Assembly (NCBI GenBank): GCA_017619355.1
Contig: JAFZSO010000029.1
Span: 1-34,323 of the forward strand
Length of the DNA: 34,323 nt
From: Muribaculaceae bacterium
GTDB lineage: Bacteria > Bacteroidota > Bacteroidia > Bacteroidales > Muribaculaceae
Direction of reading: 5' to 3'
Positions 22,708 to 31,295 of this stretch are shown piece by piece (within the stretch, counting starts at the first letter, position 1; the number at the start of each line of letters is the position of its first letter). Below the pieces are notes generated by a model that saw only the letters and a list, made by a program, of their open reading frames with translations, did not search any database and was not told where the DNA came from. A program made the translations under genes and the position numbers.

Positions 22708-25317
22708 TTAGCTGATTCCCAGAATGATGTTGATAAGGGCGGTGACATCGCTCACGTTCACCTTGCCGTCACCATTCACATCGGCGGCCACCTTGTCGGT
22801 GGTGATGGTGCCCAGTATCATATTCACCAGAGCTGTCACGTCGCTCACATTGATGTTGCCGTCGCCGTTCACGTCGCCCTTTGCAGGATGTTCGGCCTTG
22901 TAAGTGAAGCTGATGATGTCGCCATAGTCGGTGCTGCGTTGCACGTTCTGTTCGTCGATGTAGGCAAGTTTTGCTCTTGCATAGTAGGTGGTTCCGTCTT
23001 CCATGAGACGGCTGTTCACCTTAATCTCGTTGGCGGGTTTCGATACCGTGGTGGCACCGTCTTTCAGCGTCTCGATAAAGCGAGTACGGGCCCACACGGT
23101 GGCCGAGTTGGAGATTTCTACGGTGTAGCTGTAAGCCTCGCTCTGAGCCTGCACCTCCACATACTGGTCGCCATACAGTTTGCCACCGTTGAGAGGCAGG
23201 ACAAACGATGGGGCGGCAAATTCGGTGATAAAGCTCACCACAGGACTGCTCTGTTCCAGTTCGTTGTAAGTGAGCGTTACATCGGCATAGTATTTGGTGC
23301 CGGGATTGATTTTTTTGGCGGGAATCACCAGCTCGCCAGTTGTTGAGGTTCCCGTGAACACTACCTCACTCATTTCCTCGTCAGTGGCAATGCGCAGTGT
23401 GGCTACGGTCACGTCGTCGGGGGCATTCCAGCGAATGGTGTCGGTAGTGCTGATGCCTTGCTGGCCATCGTAGGGATGGGTGATGACCAGGGTCAGGGGA
23501 ATAATAGAGCGAGCCTCGCTCACGCCGTTGGCATGACCCTCGCCACTGGCTTGCACACGCCAGTAGTGCGTGGTGCCGTTGCGGAAGTTGATGCCGGCGC
23601 TGCTCATCTGCGTCTCGGTGGTGGTGACGCGGGCTATCACGTGGTCAAATGTCTCGTCCTGTGCAATCTCGAGAATGTACTTCTCTGCATCATCTACAGG
23701 ATTCCACACAAAGGTAAACGGATTGTAGAGCGAAGCACCGTCGTCGGGACTCACCAGAGTGGGGTTGGGGAGCGGGTCGAGCGGATCGCCAAAAATCACA
23801 GGTGCATATTCATTGCCCACGCGGTCCAGAACACACACGGCAAACTGATAGCCCTCGCGGTACTGCTCGGGTATGGTGAAGAGCTCGTCGTAGGTCATGT
23901 CGAGCAGATACTCGCCGTTGCAGTTGAATAGCGACTGTGCCAGCGTGTTGGGGAAGGCATACACTGTGTAGCGCACGTTGTCATGACCCTTCCAGGTCAG
24001 TTGTTGGCCGTCGAAGTTCAGGTCGCGTACCGGTCCAGGGTCGGTCACTTCCTTCCACGGCATTGCCGGTGGCAGGGCAGGGCGGGTGTAGGTCACGCGA
24101 CTCAGATAGTGGGCAAACGATTCGTCGGCACCCAAGCGATAAATGTATTTGCACGAGTAGTAAATCGAGCCGGGAGCACCGTCTTCGTTGGTGGTGCGCA
24201 TCAGTTCAATCTGGTTGGCGTACTCGTCATAGTCGTTGCTGCTCGTCATGCTGGGCACGGGATCTTCTGAGCCGTAGCTGTTCTTGGTGAGCGATGAGAT
24301 GGAGTGCGATACAAACATGTGGCGCCCAAACTGCTTGGCAACGCGGTTCCACCACGGATCCAGTTTGCCATAGTCGGCGGCTGCATAGCCTATGTTCCAG
24401 TAAATCTGAGGCGAAATGTAGTCCACGCTCCTGTCGTTGTACCACGCCAGCGGGTCGCTGAAGATGCCGTTATACTGCCAGTCGCTGCCCGAGCTGCGCT
24501 CCACGCCCCAGTGGTCGGCATGTGCCTGGCTGGTGCAGGTCACGCCAGCGGGGGAGATGCCGAAGCGCACCCAGGGCTTGGTCTCCTGAATCATGTCGTA
24601 CACGGCCTTCACCATGCGGTTCACGTTGTCGCGGCGCCAGTCGGCCATGGTCATGTCGGTACCCGAGTCGACCCATTCCTGATAGTCGCCCGCCGAGGCA
24701 TCGGTGGGGATGCCGTTGGGGTAGAAGTAGTCGTCATACAGTATTCCGTCAAGGTCATAATTGGCCACCAGTTCGTGGCACACCTCCACAATGCGGTCGA
24801 TGGTGCGCTGCTGTCCTGGGTCAAGAATGATGGTAGAGCCGTGAGTCAGCAGCCAGCCTTCGTTCTTGAGTTGCTGGTCATAAGCGGTGTTCCAGTCGGT
24901 ACCGGTGCTCCATCGGTAGGGGTTCACCCACGCGTGGCACTCCATGCCGCGCTGGTGGCATGCTTCCACTATATATTGCAGGGGGTCGTAACCTGGATCT
25001 TTGCCACGTGTGCCCGTCAGGTAACTCGACCATGGTTCGATGCTCGACTGATACATCGCGTCGCACATCGAGCGCACCTGGAAGTTCACCGCATTAAAGT
25101 GGTTATTCTTGAGTGAGTCGAGCATGCGGTCGAGCTCGGCTTTCTGACTGTCGGGGGTGCTGGTTGTGGGCCAGTCGAGCTGCCACACCGTGGCAACCCA
25201 TGCCGAGCGGAATTCCTGCTTGGGCACCCCGAAGTTGGTTGCCATAGCATAGCCTGCGCCTATTAATAACGCTATGGCCAAAGCCATGAACTTGAGTGAT
25301 TTGAGTTTCATCATCAT
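22708..25317 (-). CDS. Secreted GHL10 (DUF187) glycoside-hydrolase-like protein with Fn3-like modules and dockerin-like tail
   Basis: An 869-residue exported protein. The signal peptide covers about residues 1-26 (MMMKLKSLKFMALAIALLIG then AGYAMA); three consecutive ATG codons make the exact start uncertain by two residues. Residues about 30-420 match the GHL10 family: VPKQEFRSAWVATVWQLDWP (31-50), FNAVNFQVRSMCDAMYQS, ECHAWVNPYRW and GILYDDYFYPNG (191-202) with acidic residues likely to be catalytic. A characterised relative, E. coli DigH, cleaves denuded peptidoglycan glycan strands, so a bacterial cell-wall substrate is possible but unproven. Several Fn3-like beta-sandwich modules follow (about 440-800, e.g. 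NPFTFVWNPVDDAEKYILEI), then a standard two-repeat dockerin-like tail (about 812-869). It is transcribed alone from its own promoter. Confidence 0.9.
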   Translation of the reverse strand: MMMKLKSLKFMALAIALLIGAGYAMATNFGVPKQEFRSAWVATVWQLDWPTTSTPDSQKAELDRMLDSLKNNHFNAVNFQVRSMCDAMYQSSIEPWSSYLTGTRGKDPGYDPLQYIVEACHQRGMECHAWVNPYRWSTGTDWNTAYDQQLKNEGWLLTHGSTIILDPGQQRTIDRIVEVCHELVANYDLDGILYDDYFYPNGIPTDASAGDYQEWVDSGTDMTMADWRRDNVNRMVKAVYDMIQETKPWVRFGISPAGVTCTSQAHADHWGVERSSGSDWQYNGIFSDPLAWYNDRSVDYISPQIYWNIGYAAADYGKLDPWWNRVAKQFGRHMFVSHSISSLTKNSYGSEDPVPSMTSSNDYDEYANQIELMRTTNEDGAPGSIYYSCKYIYRLGADESFAHYLSRVTYTRPALPPAMPWKEVTDPGPVRDLNFDGQQLTWKGHDNVRYTVYAFPNTLAQSLFNCNGEYLLDMTYDELFTIPEQYREGYQFAVCVLDRVGNEYAPVIFGDPLDPLPNPTLVSPDDGASLYNPFTFVWNPVDDAEKYILEIAQDETFDHVIARVTTTETQMSSAGINFRNGTTHYWRVQASGEGHANGVSEARSIIPLTLVITHPYDGQQGISTTDTIRWNAPDDVTVATLRIATDEEMSEVVFTGTSTTGELVIPAKKINPGTKYYADVTLTYNELEQSSPVVSFITEFAAPSFVLPLNGGKLYGDQYVEVQAQSEAYSYTVEISNSATVWARTRFIETLKDGATTVSKPANEIKVNSRLMEDGTTYYARAKLAYIDEQNVQRSTDYGDIISFTYKAEHPAKGDVNGDGNINVSDVTALVNMILGTITTDKVAADVNGDGKVNVSDVTALINIILGIS

Positions 25318-25365
25318 GAGTACAATGAGTTTATAGGGTTTTTACTGATGTCGCTTTTTCTTTCG

Positions 25366-25397
25366 CAAAGTTACTGCTTATTATCCACATAGTTAAA
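25366..25397 (-). promoter_or_regulatory. Promoter of the GHL10 gene
   Basis: On the minus strand, TTTA (25397-25394), a 20-nt spacer, then TAACTTTG (25373-25366). The -7 box is exact and the -33 box has one mismatch. It lies 49 bp upstream of the first ATG. Confidence 0.65.
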
Positions 25398-25449
25398 GGT
25401 TTTTATTCCCAAAAACCCTAAAAATCCTCTAAAAAATCATAATTCACCC

Positions 25450-25473
25450 AAAAGTGGACAGAAAACTGGCCAC
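25450..25473 (-). terminator. Probable terminator of the GNAT gene pair
   Basis: On the minus strand, GTGG-C-CAG pairs with CTG-T-CCAC around a TTTT loop (one mismatch) and is followed by TTTT. It lies 45 bp after the stop codon at 25518. Confidence 0.5.
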
Positions 25474-25517
25474 CCTTCTTGCAACTCATGCGTGAAGATG
25501 CCCCATCTCTTGAGGGG

Positions 25518-26036
25518 TCATGTGAGGTTGAGGCGGAGGACGCGGATGGGGCGGTTGTGGCCCTGGTATTGGGTTTCGTCGATGCAGGTCTCACCGGTGG
25601 GCTCGAAACCGCATTTCTCCATGACGCTTCCTGAGACGGGATTGTCGATGAAATGGCCGCTGATGAGCGATGGGATGTCGGTTGTTTCTTTGATGTGCTC
25701 AAGCATGAGGGTGAGGGCCTCGGTGCAGATGCCTTGGTTCCAATAGGGTTTGGCCACCCAGTAGCCCACAATGGGTTCGCCGTCATGGGCAGGCAGCTGG
25801 CAGTCGCACGACGGACCGTAGCCAATGGCGCCGATGGCCTCGCCGGTGGCTTTGAGCATGATGGCCCAGGTGGTGGGGTTGTGGAAGAGGGTGCGGATGA
25901 TGTTCAGGCTCTCTTCGACCGACTTGTGTGGCGGCCACCCGGCGCGCGGCCCCACCTCGGGGTCGCTGGCATACTTGAATAAAGCTTCAGCATCGCTGTC
26001 GCGCCATGGGCGCAGCAAGATTCGATCGGTTTCCAT
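25518..26036 (-). CDS. GNAT acetyltransferase, RimJ/RimL-like
   Basis: A 172-residue cytosolic acetyltransferase of the GNAT fold, acting on an unknown amine with acetyl-CoA. It begins METDRILLRPWRDSDAEAL, the typical opening of RimJ/RimL-like proteins. The acceptor/CoA region shows WAIMLKATGEAIGAIGY, IVGYWVAKPYWNQGICTEAL (the Q-N-Q-G-I-C segment replaces the classical RxxGxG/A loop) and the closing SVMEKCGFEPTGE. I choose the ATG at 26036 because it overlaps the stop of the upstream gene as TAATG, a classic translational-coupling arrangement. An in-frame ATG 12 bp further upstream adds only METL, and still longer extensions run into the other gene and are not plausible protein. Confidence 0.85.
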   Translation of the reverse strand: METDRILLRPWRDSDAEALFKYASDPEVGPRAGWPPHKSVEESLNIIRTLFHNPTTWAIMLKATGEAIGAIGYGPSCDCQLPAHDGEPIVGYWVAKPYWNQGICTEALTLMLEHIKETTDIPSLISGHFIDNPVSGSVMEKCGFEPTGETCIDETQYQGHNRPIRVLRLNLT

Positions 26037-26926
26037 TAATGTTTCCATCGTTTGAGCATGGGGAAGAAGCCTTGCATCATGGCTATGTACTGGTCGCGGG
26101 TCATGGGCTGGGGCATGTGCTTGTTGACCTCGTCCAGGAACTGGGCGCAGTGCTCTATCATCTCGTCCATGGTGCACTCTTGCAAGAACTTGCCGTCGGC
26201 ATAGCAATACTTGCAGTAGTCGAAGTTGATGCTGCCGTCGGCATTAGTGCCGCAATCATCATTACTGGTGAGGGGCATGCCGCAGCTCTGGCAGAACTGG
26301 GGCAGCTGACCGGGCTGCAAGGTCTTCTCCTTGGCAGGGAAAGTGGCCTCGTAGGCGGCAAAGGCTTCGGGGTTCTCATCGGCCACGAAATAGCCGTGTG
26401 GCGGACAGTAGGTGGCCTCAACGATGCCATGGTCTTTCAGCCAGCCAGGGATGAGCTCTTGCGCGAGAAAGTAGGGCACCTCGGCATCGCGCGGCTCGGC
26501 ATGATAGTGGATGCCTAGCTTGCTGGCAAGGCCGAAGCCGGCATGGCGGTAAAAGTCGATGTTGCCCTCCATGCACAGGAAGCCGATGCCCATGGCGCGA
26601 GCTTTTTCGAGGGCGTAGTTGAGCAACTTCAAACCATAGCCTTTGTGCTTGTAATCAGGATGGATGCTGATGGGGCCGAAGGTCCACGAGGGCTTGTGTG
26701 TGCCATCGTCGAGAACGAGTTCGGCCTTGGAGAACATGATGTGGCCTATGATCTTACCGTCTTCCTCCATCACGAAGTCGAGTTCGGGGATGAAGTCGGG
26801 GTTGTTTCTGAACTGGTTGAGCACGAAATGCTCGGTGCATCCAGGACGATAGATGTTCCAGAAGGCTTCGCGCGTGAGGTTCTCCACCTCACGGTAATCG
26901 CCGGGCTGTTCTAATCGAATGTTCAT
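26036..26926 (-). CDS. GNAT acetyltransferase fused to a C-terminal zinc ribbon
   Basis: A 296-residue protein with two parts. Residues about 1-170 form a GNAT N-acetyltransferase (MNIRLEQPGDYREVENL, then ISIHPDYKHKGYGLKLLNYA with the acetyl-CoA loop KHKGYG at 93-98, then NIDFYRHAGFGLAS). Residues about 210-296 match a putative zinc-ribbon domain rich in cysteine: CQSCGMPL (212-219), C225, CKYC (238-241), C251 and C260, ending in a helical tail with a PMTRDQYIAMMQGFFPMLKR segment. The ribbon domain also occurs alone in other bacteria. The combination may direct acetylation of a zinc-binding or nucleic-acid-linked target, which is inference. The stop overlaps the next GNAT start. A strong promoter lies 25 bp upstream. 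Confidence 0.85.
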   Translation of the reverse strand: MNIRLEQPGDYREVENLTREAFWNIYRPGCTEHFVLNQFRNNPDFIPELDFVMEEDGKIIGHIMFSKAELVLDDGTHKPSWTFGPISIHPDYKHKGYGLKLLNYALEKARAMGIGFLCMEGNIDFYRHAGFGLASKLGIHYHAEPRDAEVPYFLAQELIPGWLKDHGIVEATYCPPHGYFVADENPEAFAAYEATFPAKEKTLQPGQLPQFCQSCGMPLTSNDDCGTNADGSINFDYCKYCYADGKFLQECTMDEMIEHCAQFLDEVNKHMPQPMTRDQYIAMMQGFFPMLKRWKH

Positions 26927-26950
26927 CTTTGTCTCGTTGCAATTTTAATA

Positions 26951-26982
26951 CAAATGTAGTGCTATTCCACTAACCACACAAA
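26951..26982 (-). promoter_or_regulatory. Promoter of the GNAT gene pair
   Basis: On the minus strand, TTTG (26982-26979), a 20-nt spacer, then TACATTTG (26958-26951), an exact consensus match 25 bp upstream of the ATG at 26926. Confidence 0.75.
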
Positions 26983-26996
26983 TAATCTTCCGAAAG

Positions 26997-29126
26997 TTAA
27001 TTTTTCATGCGCTGTTGGGCGTCTTTGCCGGCGCCGGTGCCTTTGTATTTGCTGCGGGTGGCGTTGAAGCGGTAGTTGACCGAGATGCTGAACTTGTGGG
27101 TGGAGTAGCGGTTGTTCTGCTGAATCTGGTAATAGCCCATGTCGGCAAACTCGTTGAGGCGGTTGCGTTGCAGCACATCGAGCACTGAAGCCCGCAGGGT
27201 GAGGGCGTTGTCCTTCAGGAAACTCTTCTGCACCACAAACCCTAAACGGATGTTGTCGCAGTCGCAATAGAAGTTCTGCATGTGACCGCGCGAGCGGAGC
27301 ATGAAGTTGATGTCGAACTTCCAGTTGTGCTTCAGGCTGAAGGTGTTGAAGGCGTTGAGCGTGTACACGGGCTTGTTGTAGTAGTCGCGATGCGTGCCGT
27401 CTGGGCCCTCAATGTCGAGGTAGAAATCCTGTTTCTCCACACCCGCCGTTGCATTGAGCGACCAGATGCCCACCCGAGGCGTTGCAGAAATGAACGCACT
27501 ATAGGTGTTGATGGGCTTGTCGATGTTGATGTGCTTGATGAGTGCGGCATCGTCGTCGGTGATAAACGCCCATTGCGTGATGGCATTCTTGCAGCGCTCG
27601 TAGGTGGCCGTGAAGGTGAGCCATCGCCACGACAGGTTCAGCGAGAGGTCGCGCAGCCGCTCGTTGAGCAGTTGCGAGTTGCCGGCCTGCATCGAGTAGC
27701 GGCTGATGTAGGTCACGGCATCGTTCATGGCGAAGAAGCTGGGACGGTTGGTCTTGAAACTGTACGACAGCCCTGCATTCACATTGCCCAGCTTGACCGA
27801 GTAGGAAGCGGTGGGGAAGAACTCGTCCATGCTGCGATGCAGGAAGTCGCTGTTCATCTGGTCGGCATAGTCATAGAGGGTGTGCTCATAGCGCAGCCCC
27901 ACGGTTGCCTGGCCCCAGCGTTCGAGGTCGAGGCTGAACTCGGCGAATGCGGCAATGTTGTTCTCGGTGATGTCGGCATCGGTGTTGGCAATCGAGGCTA
28001 TGTCAATCCAATAGGTGTTGTGCCGTTTGGCGAAAGTCATCTCGGTGCCGCCCTCCACCTTGCCTTTCCACACGGGGTGGGAGAGTACCAGCTTGGTGGC
28101 ATAGAGGTGGCTGTTAGAGCCCGACTTGCTAAGCACAATATCATCATCGACCAGGCTCGTCTCGAGGTTTTCCCTGTCGGTGTTGATTTCAGTTTTCATG
28201 AAATCGAAGTTGAAGTCGATGCCCAGGTTGCCCACCTTGCCGCTGTAATAGGTGTTAGTGAGCCATCCCAGCGGTTTGGTCTCCTTGCTCGTCTGCTCCG
28301 AGTAGAGATGGTCGATGAGCACTTCGTTTTCGAGCACATCCTCATCATAGATCACCTTGTTGGTGCCGCCCAGATAGTGGGTGAGGTCGGCACGCACGCC
28401 CACCGAGTGGTCGTCAGTGATTTGCCAGTTCACGCCTGCAGTGTAGGTCAGCTGGTCGTTCTTCCAGGTCATGGTGTAAGGGCCGTTTTGACGGAAGATC
28501 TTGCTCGTTTTTGTTATTTCTTCCAAATCGCTGTACTGGCGGTAATCCTGATGGAAATAATAGACCGAGCCGAACACATCCACACCGTTAGTGCGGTAGT
28601 TGAGGTTCAGCCGGCCAGAGGGGCGGTTGAAGTCGTAGCGCAAGTCCTGTTCGTCGGTCAAAGTCAAGTCCATGCTCAGACCTTCGCCTTGCTGCTTGCG
28701 GGTGCGGATGCGCACCACGGCCCGCACCGTGGCATCATACTGCGCGCCGGGGTTGTTGATGACCTCCACATCGCGGATGTCTTCGCTGCGCAACTGCTTC
28801 AGCTCGCTCGCGTCGCGCATCATGCGGCCGTTGATGTAGATGAGTGGACTGCCTTTGCCGAGCACTTCGGGGCTGTCTTCACTGCCCGTCATGCCAGGCA
28901 CCTTGATAAGCATTTCGCCCACTGTGCCTGAGCTGGCAAGGGGCGTTCCCTCGATGCGGGTGACAATGGCATCACCCTTGAGGCGGGTGTTGGGGAAGTA
29001 GCCTTTCACCACTATCTCCTTCAGTTCCACCATCTGGTCGAGGTATAGGGTGGAATCTTGATCCTGCGCCAGCGCATTCAGGGCACTGACGCAGGCAAGA
29101 AATCCTATTAATAGATGTTTAACCAC
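26997..29126 (-). CDS. TonB-dependent outer-membrane receptor (OMP_b-brl type), GTG start
   Basis: A 709-residue outer-membrane receptor. The start is GTG at 29126: an in-frame TAA immediately precedes it and the first residues (MVKHLLIGFLACVSALNALA) are a signal peptide. No N-terminal carboxypeptidase-like domain is present. The mature chain runs almost directly into a plug domain (KEIVVKGYFPNTRLKGD, GTVGEMLIKVPGM, SPLIYINGRMMRDASEL, RDVEVINNPGAQYDA). The rest is a beta-barrel ending with NYRFNATRSKYKGTGAG, the closing signature of this receptor subfamily. Known relatives import or bind ligands at the cell surface; the ligand here is unknown. It sits 15 bp after the M13 peptidase gene and is almost certainly cotranscribed with it. 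Confidence 0.9.
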   Translation of the reverse strand: MVKHLLIGFLACVSALNALAQDQDSTLYLDQMVELKEIVVKGYFPNTRLKGDAIVTRIEGTPLASSGTVGEMLIKVPGMTGSEDSPEVLGKGSPLIYINGRMMRDASELKQLRSEDIRDVEVINNPGAQYDATVRAVVRIRTRKQQGEGLSMDLTLTDEQDLRYDFNRPSGRLNLNYRTNGVDVFGSVYYFHQDYRQYSDLEEITKTSKIFRQNGPYTMTWKNDQLTYTAGVNWQITDDHSVGVRADLTHYLGGTNKVIYDEDVLENEVLIDHLYSEQTSKETKPLGWLTNTYYSGKVGNLGIDFNFDFMKTEINTDRENLETSLVDDDIVLSKSGSNSHLYATKLVLSHPVWKGKVEGGTEMTFAKRHNTYWIDIASIANTDADITENNIAAFAEFSLDLERWGQATVGLRYEHTLYDYADQMNSDFLHRSMDEFFPTASYSVKLGNVNAGLSYSFKTNRPSFFAMNDAVTYISRYSMQAGNSQLLNERLRDLSLNLSWRWLTFTATYERCKNAITQWAFITDDDAALIKHINIDKPINTYSAFISATPRVGIWSLNATAGVEKQDFYLDIEGPDGTHRDYYNKPVYTLNAFNTFSLKHNWKFDINFMLRSRGHMQNFYCDCDNIRLGFVVQKSFLKDNALTLRASVLDVLQRNRLNEFADMGYYQIQQNNRYSTHKFSISVNYRFNATRSKYKGTGAGKDAQQRMKN

Positions 29127-29141
29127 TTAAATTTTAGTTTT

Positions 29142-31166
29142 TTACCACACGAGGGCACGCTCCGACTCGGGGAGGTACATCTTGTCGCTCTTCTTGATGT
29201 TGAAGGCCTTGTACCAGGGGGCAATCATGGGCAGAGCGGCATTGACGCGCAGTTCGTTGGGCGAGTGAGTGTCGCTGTCAACGAGGTTGGCAATCGACTC
29301 GGGGGTGCTGTTGCTGGCCCAGACGCGCGCGTAAGCCAGGAAGAAACGCTGTGCAGGCGTGTAGCCGTCGATTTTCTTGAGGGGTTCCTGTTTCATGCGG
29401 TTTTCGTAAGCGCGGAAGGCAATGTTCAGGCCACCGTTGTCGCTCACATTCTCGCCCAGAGTCTTCTCGCCGTTTACAAACACGCCGGGCAGAATCTCTT
29501 GCTTGCTGAACCAGTCGGCAATCACCTTGGTGCGCTGGTCGTAGTTGGCCTTGTCTTCGGGAGTCCACCAGTTGGCGAGGTTACCGTCCTTGTCAAAGAG
29601 GCAGCCCTTGTCGTCAAATCCGTGAGTCATCTCGTGGCCGATCACAACGCCGATGGCGCCATAGTTGCTGGCATAGTCGGCCTCAGGATCGAAGAAGGGA
29701 GGTTGCAGGATGGCTGCGGGGAAGTTGATGCTGTTGAAGCGAGAGTTGTAGAAGGCGTTAACCGTCTGCGGTGTGCATGCCATCACCGTCTTGTCGACGG
29801 GCTGGTGCCAGTGCTTGCGCAGCGAGGCCTGGGTGGTTTCCTGCGAGATGCGTATGTAGTTCTCTACCAGGTTCTCGTTCTCACGGATGTCGATGAATTT
29901 CTCCATATCCTGCCACTTGTCGGGATAGCCCACATTGATGTACATGGCATGCAGTTTCTCGATGGCCTTGGCCTTGGTTTCCTCGCTCATCCAGGTGTTG
30001 TCCTTCAGGCGATCTTCAAATGCCTGTTGCAAGTCTTTCACGAGTTTCACCACGCGCTGCTTGCTGCTCTCGGGGAAGTATTTCTGAACATAGAGTTTGC
30101 CAATGGTCTCGCCCAGACTGCCGCTGATGAGGTTCACGGCGCGTTTCCAGCGAGGCTGCTGCTCCTGAACGCCCGAGATTTTCTTGCTGGCCTCGAACGA
30201 GCGGTCGCTGAATTCATCGGACAGGAATCCCGCGAAACTCTTGACAATGCTAAGCTCCATAAATGCCTTCCAGTCGTCGATGCTGGTGTTGGCAAGCAGG
30301 TTTTCCACCACATGCAGCGGTTCGAGCTGACCCACATTCACGGTGTCGATGTCCTGAGGATAGTTGATGACATCGCGATAAGTCGCCCAGTCAATGCCCT
30401 TGAAGTCGTTGAGCAGCTGGTCCCAGGTCATGATGTGGATGCGCTTGTAGGGGTCGCGCGATTCTACCTGGTCGAGTTGAGTGATGCCAATCTGATGCTC
30501 GATAGCCCACTCGGCCTCCATCATGCGTTCGGCTTCCTCATCGCTATGGCCCACCATCTTCAAGAGGTCCTTGTTGAGCTCCTTGATGGTGCTTACCACC
30601 ACCTTCTGCTGCTCGCTGGGGTTGTCGTAGTATTCTTTCGAGAAAGAGGCTCCGCCATGTCCGGCGCCCATCATATACTCATTGGAGTTGAACGGATTCA
30701 TCGACAGATAAATGCCGAATGGAGCCGTGCCAAATCCCTTGGCGTCGAGGTCATACATCACCTTGAGCATCTCGTCGTGGGTCTTGATCGCACGCACTTG
30801 CTCGAGGTAGGGCAAAATGGGCTTATAACCCATCTCGTTGCGGCTCACGGTGTCCATGTACAGGCGGTAGAGACTGCCAATCTTCTGGCCATCGGAGCCT
30901 TGAGGCAACTGCTTGCCGGCATACTCCATGATGAGGTCGTTGATGCGGTCGTTGTTCTGTTCATAGAGGTCCATGAAGGCGCCGTTCTGGGTGTGCTGCT
31001 TGTCGAGCGGGTTGGCTTTGAGCCAGCCGCCCACGGCATACTGCCAGAAGTTGTCGCCGGGTTTCACACTCAGGTCCATGTTGGCCTTGTTCACATGTTG
31101 TTGGGTCTGTGCCGTGCCGGTCATGCATGCAAATGCGAGGGCAACGGCTAAAACTAATTTTTTCAT
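29142..31166 (-). CDS. Secreted M13-family zinc metallopeptidase (PepO/neprilysin-like)
   Basis: A 674-residue zinc endopeptidase. The signal peptide MKKLVLAVALAFACMTGTAQ lacks a lipobox, so the enzyme is periplasmic or secreted. The N-terminal M13 domain begins with KPGDNFWQYAVGGWLKANPL. The catalytic domain has the substrate-binding NAFYNS (470-475), the zinc motif HEMTH (511-515) and the third-ligand motif ENVSDNGGL; all are intact. The chain ends in ALVW, close to the CxxW ending of the family but without the cysteine. M13 enzymes cut peptides of modest length. The gene sits 15 bp ahead of a TonB-dependent receptor on the same strand and another receptor of the same type lies upstream, so a peptide-processing and uptake unit is a reasonable inference. 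Confidence 0.95.
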   Translation of the reverse strand: MKKLVLAVALAFACMTGTAQTQQHVNKANMDLSVKPGDNFWQYAVGGWLKANPLDKQHTQNGAFMDLYEQNNDRINDLIMEYAGKQLPQGSDGQKIGSLYRLYMDTVSRNEMGYKPILPYLEQVRAIKTHDEMLKVMYDLDAKGFGTAPFGIYLSMNPFNSNEYMMGAGHGGASFSKEYYDNPSEQQKVVVSTIKELNKDLLKMVGHSDEEAERMMEAEWAIEHQIGITQLDQVESRDPYKRIHIMTWDQLLNDFKGIDWATYRDVINYPQDIDTVNVGQLEPLHVVENLLANTSIDDWKAFMELSIVKSFAGFLSDEFSDRSFEASKKISGVQEQQPRWKRAVNLISGSLGETIGKLYVQKYFPESSKQRVVKLVKDLQQAFEDRLKDNTWMSEETKAKAIEKLHAMYINVGYPDKWQDMEKFIDIRENENLVENYIRISQETTQASLRKHWHQPVDKTVMACTPQTVNAFYNSRFNSINFPAAILQPPFFDPEADYASNYGAIGVVIGHEMTHGFDDKGCLFDKDGNLANWWTPEDKANYDQRTKVIADWFSKQEILPGVFVNGEKTLGENVSDNGGLNIAFRAYENRMKQEPLKKIDGYTPAQRFFLAYARVWASNSTPESIANLVDSDTHSPNELRVNAALPMIAPWYKAFNIKKSDKMYLPESERALVW

Positions 31167-31228
31167 TATTGAATATTATTAATGCAGTTAGTTGTTTATT
31201 TCAGTCGTATAATTGCGAATTCCGATTG

Positions 31229-31236
31229 CAAATATA
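31229..31236 (-). promoter_or_regulatory. Possible -7 element before the M13 peptidase gene
   Basis: On the minus strand TATATTTG matches the -7 consensus, 63 bp upstream of the ATG at 31166, in an AT-rich 129-bp gap. No clear -33 TTTG is seen at the expected distance, so readthrough from the upstream receptor gene is also possible. Confidence 0.35.
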
Positions 31237-31295
31237 ATCATAATCCTTTATTGAAACCGATGGTTTTTGTAAAAATAATGATAAATCATGAATCT

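Noticed and set aside
26037-26207. N-terminal extension of the downstream GNAT gene
   Set aside because: The extra residues are read from the alternate frame of the upstream GNAT zinc-ribbon domain and have no GNAT character; the TAATG overlap at 26036 gives the better start.
27282-28931. 549-codon open frame on the plus strand
   Set aside because: Antisense shadow of the TonB-dependent receptor, whose plug and barrel motifs are clear. No recognisable domain in the shadow.
29115-31151. 678-codon open frame on the plus strand
   Set aside because: It is antisense to the M13 peptidase, which has a signal peptide, HEMTH and the other family motifs. The plus-strand product is a histidine- and valine-rich run typical of the reverse complement of a gene with G/C-biased third positions.
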